A DNA stretch of 64,000 nt from Synchiropus splendidus. Lineage: Eukaryota; Chordata; Actinopteri; Syngnathiformes; Callionymidae. The number at the start of each line of letters is the position of its first letter. Within the stretch, counting starts at the first letter, position 1. The translations under genes were made by a program, and so were the position numbers. The notes under the pieces are model-generated. The model was not told the DNA's origin. It saw nothing but the letters and a program-made list of their open reading frames with translations, and did not search any database. Location: positions 15,403,501-15,467,500 of the forward strand of contig NC_071336.1 of the NCBI RefSeq assembly GCF_027744825.2. The letters are read 5' to 3'. This document shows, one piece after another, positions 61,401 to 64,000 of the stretch.

Positions 61401-63507
61401 GCCATCTAACCTGGAGGCAGGAACTTACTCTCAGCTAGAGACAAAAGGTTTTCAGCCGTGGTCACATGATATTACCACTGATCAGAGCGAGAACAACAGT
61501 GAATACAAGTGTAGAAGTATGTTTTAATTGTATTTACGACATTCCCGAATGTCTAACAAGTGGTTATACCTAGGAGACGGCATCGGCTGTGCGTCGCTTT
61601 TACTGCTTTTCATGGGAGTTCTGGGTTTCTCAGCCACCGACACGGTTATGCAGGGTCCCACCTCAGCAAACAGCTCCTGATCTGTCAACTCCTGAACACA
61701 GTATTTACAGCATTGACCTCAATGATAACCTTCATCCAGCAACAAACTCCTACCAAGGTGTCCGTTTCAGACAAGGGCTCGTCCAGGTTGCGGCTGCGCG
61801 AAGGTTTCATCTTCTCCAGCGTTGGCTGCTCTCCATGCTGGACAGAAAAAAAGCTTTTCAGGGATCTCTTTTATGTTGATGTCAGTGTAGACCATGTTAA
61901 ATATAGATACATTCATATGATGGTTGAAGACGGAACTGCAGCAGATGGTGACTGAACACACCAAAGAGAGACTGTGTAAAAGGTCTTTTGGCAACATCTT
62001 AGTCAAAAAATAATATAAAAATCCAGATACTTCTGCAAGATTTGTAATTATAGAAGCCCTGGTACCAAAAGGGATTCCAGCATTTTATCACCGTTAATGG
62101 AGCTAAATACTAAGCAGTAATCGTCTTGGTTTCTTTGTAGCTATTATTTTAATCCTCCTTATCCAATACTTTCAAATGAGAATGAGATACAGCTATCAAT
62201 TTATCATCATATTCTTTACCACATATAATTCTTCAGCTCAGGCATGACAAACATCAGGTCCGCAAACCACAGTTGGATTATACTATAACTGTGAATGGCC
62301 CATGACATTATTGCATCATTTCTAGGGATGCTCCGATCAGGATTTTTGTTGCCGATCACAGATACCAATACCCATCACATGGATTGACAATGAATTTGTA
62401 ACCCATGTAATTTGTAATAAAAATGATGAGACCTTCAGTGTACGTGATGTTTTTGCCACCAAAATAGAAAAATCCTGAATGCAGCAATTATTCTGTCAAA
62501 AGGACAACTGAAATGCATTTAATTTGATGTGAGACGTCGCAGGCGAAACTCTAGAGACTGTGGAATGTCTGTGAAATATTGACATACTGTAGCGGGACTC
62601 TGAGACAGAGAGCATTGCATTTATGAAAGTTTCCACTCCGGATGTTTACAAAAGTTTCAGATACAGGTGGCTAACGAACGCTGCACCTGACTGCGGTCGT
62701 TTCCCGCGTGAACAACACATGAGAAAGGCTGCTCATCTAGCTTTATGAAATTAATAATTATTTCTTATCATTCCGAATGTCACGCACGGACTGGCGGTGC
62801 TTCCCTGCACAGCATTTTCCCGTGCATGTGCTGCAGGATGCCAACTTTACATGACAGATTGAAAGAAGCTCCACAGCAGACATGCCACTGCTTAGTGAGC
62901 ATCGACTAGTGAGGAGCAGTGGCGTCACAATGGGCGGGGCTTGATCAGAGCGCCGGCTGTCGCATGTGATCGGTTGTTGTGATCGGCAATGACAGGTAGT
63001 GATCAGCATTCACCGATCATGCTGAAATCGGCTGATCACAATCGGTGACCGATCGATTGGAGCATCCCTAATCATTTCATTACGTATATTATATTATCAG
63101 TTTCAGTTGGTTTCATTAATGCTTATCCTGTTTGAATTGTTTTGGCTCCCTTTTGCAAAAAGAAAAACACATGCAAACTTGTAGGTCGGTCTTCAGTACT
63201 GGACAATCCTTTCAACGAAATATCTGCTATTTCTATCATGACAACAGAGCCTCACAATTAAAATCTTAAAGTCACTGGCTGAATGTGAAGTCATCAGCTA
63301 TAATCGCAAGAAACAACTAAAAAATAAACAGACCCCAGTGTTTGATCTCAGGGTTATACGTTTCAACAGAAAGGAAACTGGGATTTTGCAGCAATGGCTT
63401 TATGCGTACTCACAGGGCTGAAAGTGTCTCGGCCTAAACTGCCTTTACTGTTGAGACTGCCGATCTCCGTCTGTGAGCTGGACTGCGACATTCCCTCAAA
63501 GAACGGC
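55408..63507 (-). CDS. pacs1: Phosphofurin acidic cluster sorting protein 1, C-terminal part (15 exons)
   Basis: PACS1 is a cytosolic adaptor that returns furin and other acidic-cluster cargo from endosomes to the trans-Golgi network. Visible exons, 5' to 3': 63414-63507, 61754-61837, 61570-61691, 61275-61410, 60827-60931, 60644-60750, 57075-57229, 56822-56932, 56643-56745, 56531-56573, 56412-56454, 56205-56346, 55801-56039, 55617-55736, 55408-55526. They join in phase to 573 aa including the stop-proximal end; human PACS1 has 963. Diagnostic stretches: [126 protein letters not shown] and [19 protein letters not shown]. The last matches PACS1 rather than PACS2 as I recall them. The N-terminal furin-binding region lies beyond the right edge. 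Exon 56531-56573 and its junction to the exon before it are the least certain. Confidence 0.93.
57465..57565. repeat. Fragment of a common fish interspersed repeat
   Basis: GGACAGGTCGGCAGTCCATC followed by ACACGACAGGCAGACGAG and CACACTCACACATACAGAC resembles the central part of the abundant fish repeat with the GACAGGTCGCCAGTCCATC block and CA-rich continuation. Identified from memory. Confidence 0.5.
59276..60319 (-). mobile_element. Degenerate Tc1-like transposon
   Basis: About 1.04 kb in a pacs1 intron. Frames on the - strand give pieces of a Tc1-family DDE transposase: [47 protein letters not shown] and [19 protein letters not shown]. They are broken by frameshifts and deletions, including loss of part of the region after DLNPIEHL. 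Terminal inverted repeats are recognisable: CCAAAAGTATCTGCTCACC on the left against CCGAAAGCATTTGCTCACC from the right end. Not able to encode a working enzyme. The exact ends are uncertain by several bases. Confidence 0.88.
61838..63413 (-). other. pacs1: pacs1 intron holding a hAT-like insertion
   Basis: A 1.6 kb intron, nearly half of which is the 748 bp hAT-like element listed separately. The remainder is AT-rich with no recognised feature. Confidence 0.65.
62323..63070. mobile_element. Non-autonomous hAT-like transposon with intact 8 bp target duplication
   Basis: 748 bp flanked by a perfect direct repeat ATCATTTC (62315-62322 and 63071-63078), the 8 bp target duplication typical of hAT elements. 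Its ends are inverted repeats: TAGGGATGCTCCGATC on the left and, read on the other strand, TAGGGATGCTCCAATC on the right, one mismatch in 16. Further GATCGG/CCGATC motifs repeat near both ends. No transposase frame is present, so it depends on an enzyme from elsewhere. Confidence 0.92.
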
Positions 63508-64000
63508 CTGTGACACACAACATGAAATGATGAATAATGAAAACGATGAATTTCAGAAATTAGCAGTATGCAAAAACAGAAATAGATTTGGAATGGCATT
63601 TCACAACACATGAATTAGTTATTGTCATGCATCACTAACTGTGTGCTAATAAAAAAAAAAAAAAACATCCTGCTTATTATACAGAGGTTCCTCAGGTCGA
63701 CTTGCTAACATTTCCTTTACCTTTTGGAAAAAAATGCAGTTGTTTTTGATAAATACCTGGTCAGGTTCGTCTTTGTGTTGTGTTATTTAGAGTTGGCTCC
63801 ACGTTTACTGTGACACAGTGAGTTTGCGGGAGTGTGTTGTATTTGCATTCTCGTGTGAGAATAATCTGGGAGCCTTTCTGTGGTTGTGCGACAAAAATAG
63901 CACTGCCAGTGCATGCACAAAAGGAAAAACCCTGCCATGGAATTAGTTCTTCTGGTCCAACTCAACACTGTATGTTTTCTAACTTTAGTTCAGCTGTTTA
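63508..64000 (-). other. pacs1: pacs1 intron, right edge of window
   Basis: Upstream intron of the first visible pacs1 exon. A/T-rich with an A17-type run near 63648-63665. No further pacs1 exon is recognisable before the window ends. Confidence 0.6.

Overview
The window is vertebrate nuclear DNA, almost certainly from a teleost fish. It holds six spliced protein-coding genes with GT/AG introns, polyadenylation signals and long AT-rich non-coding stretches, plus fish-type DNA transposon remnants (Tc1-like, hAT-like). There are no bacterial operons, CRISPR arrays or clear tRNA/rRNA genes. The species cannot be named from the sequence alone.

Layout on the + strand: (1) 409-2211, the last four coding exons of ccs (copper chaperone for SOD1), with its 5' part off the left edge; (2) about 4.4-10.7 kb, rbm14, a two-RRM RNA-binding coactivator with a 5' non-coding exon, three coding exons and a long 3' UTR; (3) 10.7-15.2 kb, gene-poor DNA with a diverged ~140 bp duplication; (4) 15195-35810, a complete 21-exon actn3 (skeletal-muscle alpha-actinin, 897 aa) with a 12.6 kb first intron that carries a (ATCT)n microsatellite and a near-perfect hairpin.

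The - strand carries the other half: (5) 36734-42646, a complete 18-exon protein kinase D family gene (793 aa); (6) 44540-49686, klc2 (kinesin light chain 2, 13 coding exons, 629 aa) with a non-coding first exon near 51.2 kb; (7) 55408-63507, the last 15 coding exons (573 aa) of pacs1, continuing off the right edge. actn3 and the PKD gene are convergent. klc2 and the PKD gene are head-to-tail, with only ~240 bp between the klc2 poly(A) signal and the PKD start codon.

From established knowledge, CCS, RBM14, ACTN3, KLC2 and PACS1 all lie on human 11q13, so this is a conserved synteny block. None of the three human PKD genes lies on 11q13 (14q12, 19q13, 2p22). The PKD gene here is also divergent and shorter than PKD1-3. 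It is therefore a good candidate for a fourth vertebrate PKD paralog lost from humans, and is the most interesting point in the window. The genes do not form one pathway: copper delivery, RNA processing/transcription, muscle Z-disc structure, DAG/PKC signalling, microtubule transport and Golgi/endosome sorting. Exon models were built by hand from reading frame, splice consensus and recalled family sequences. Nearly all junctions keep phase; the least certain are flagged.
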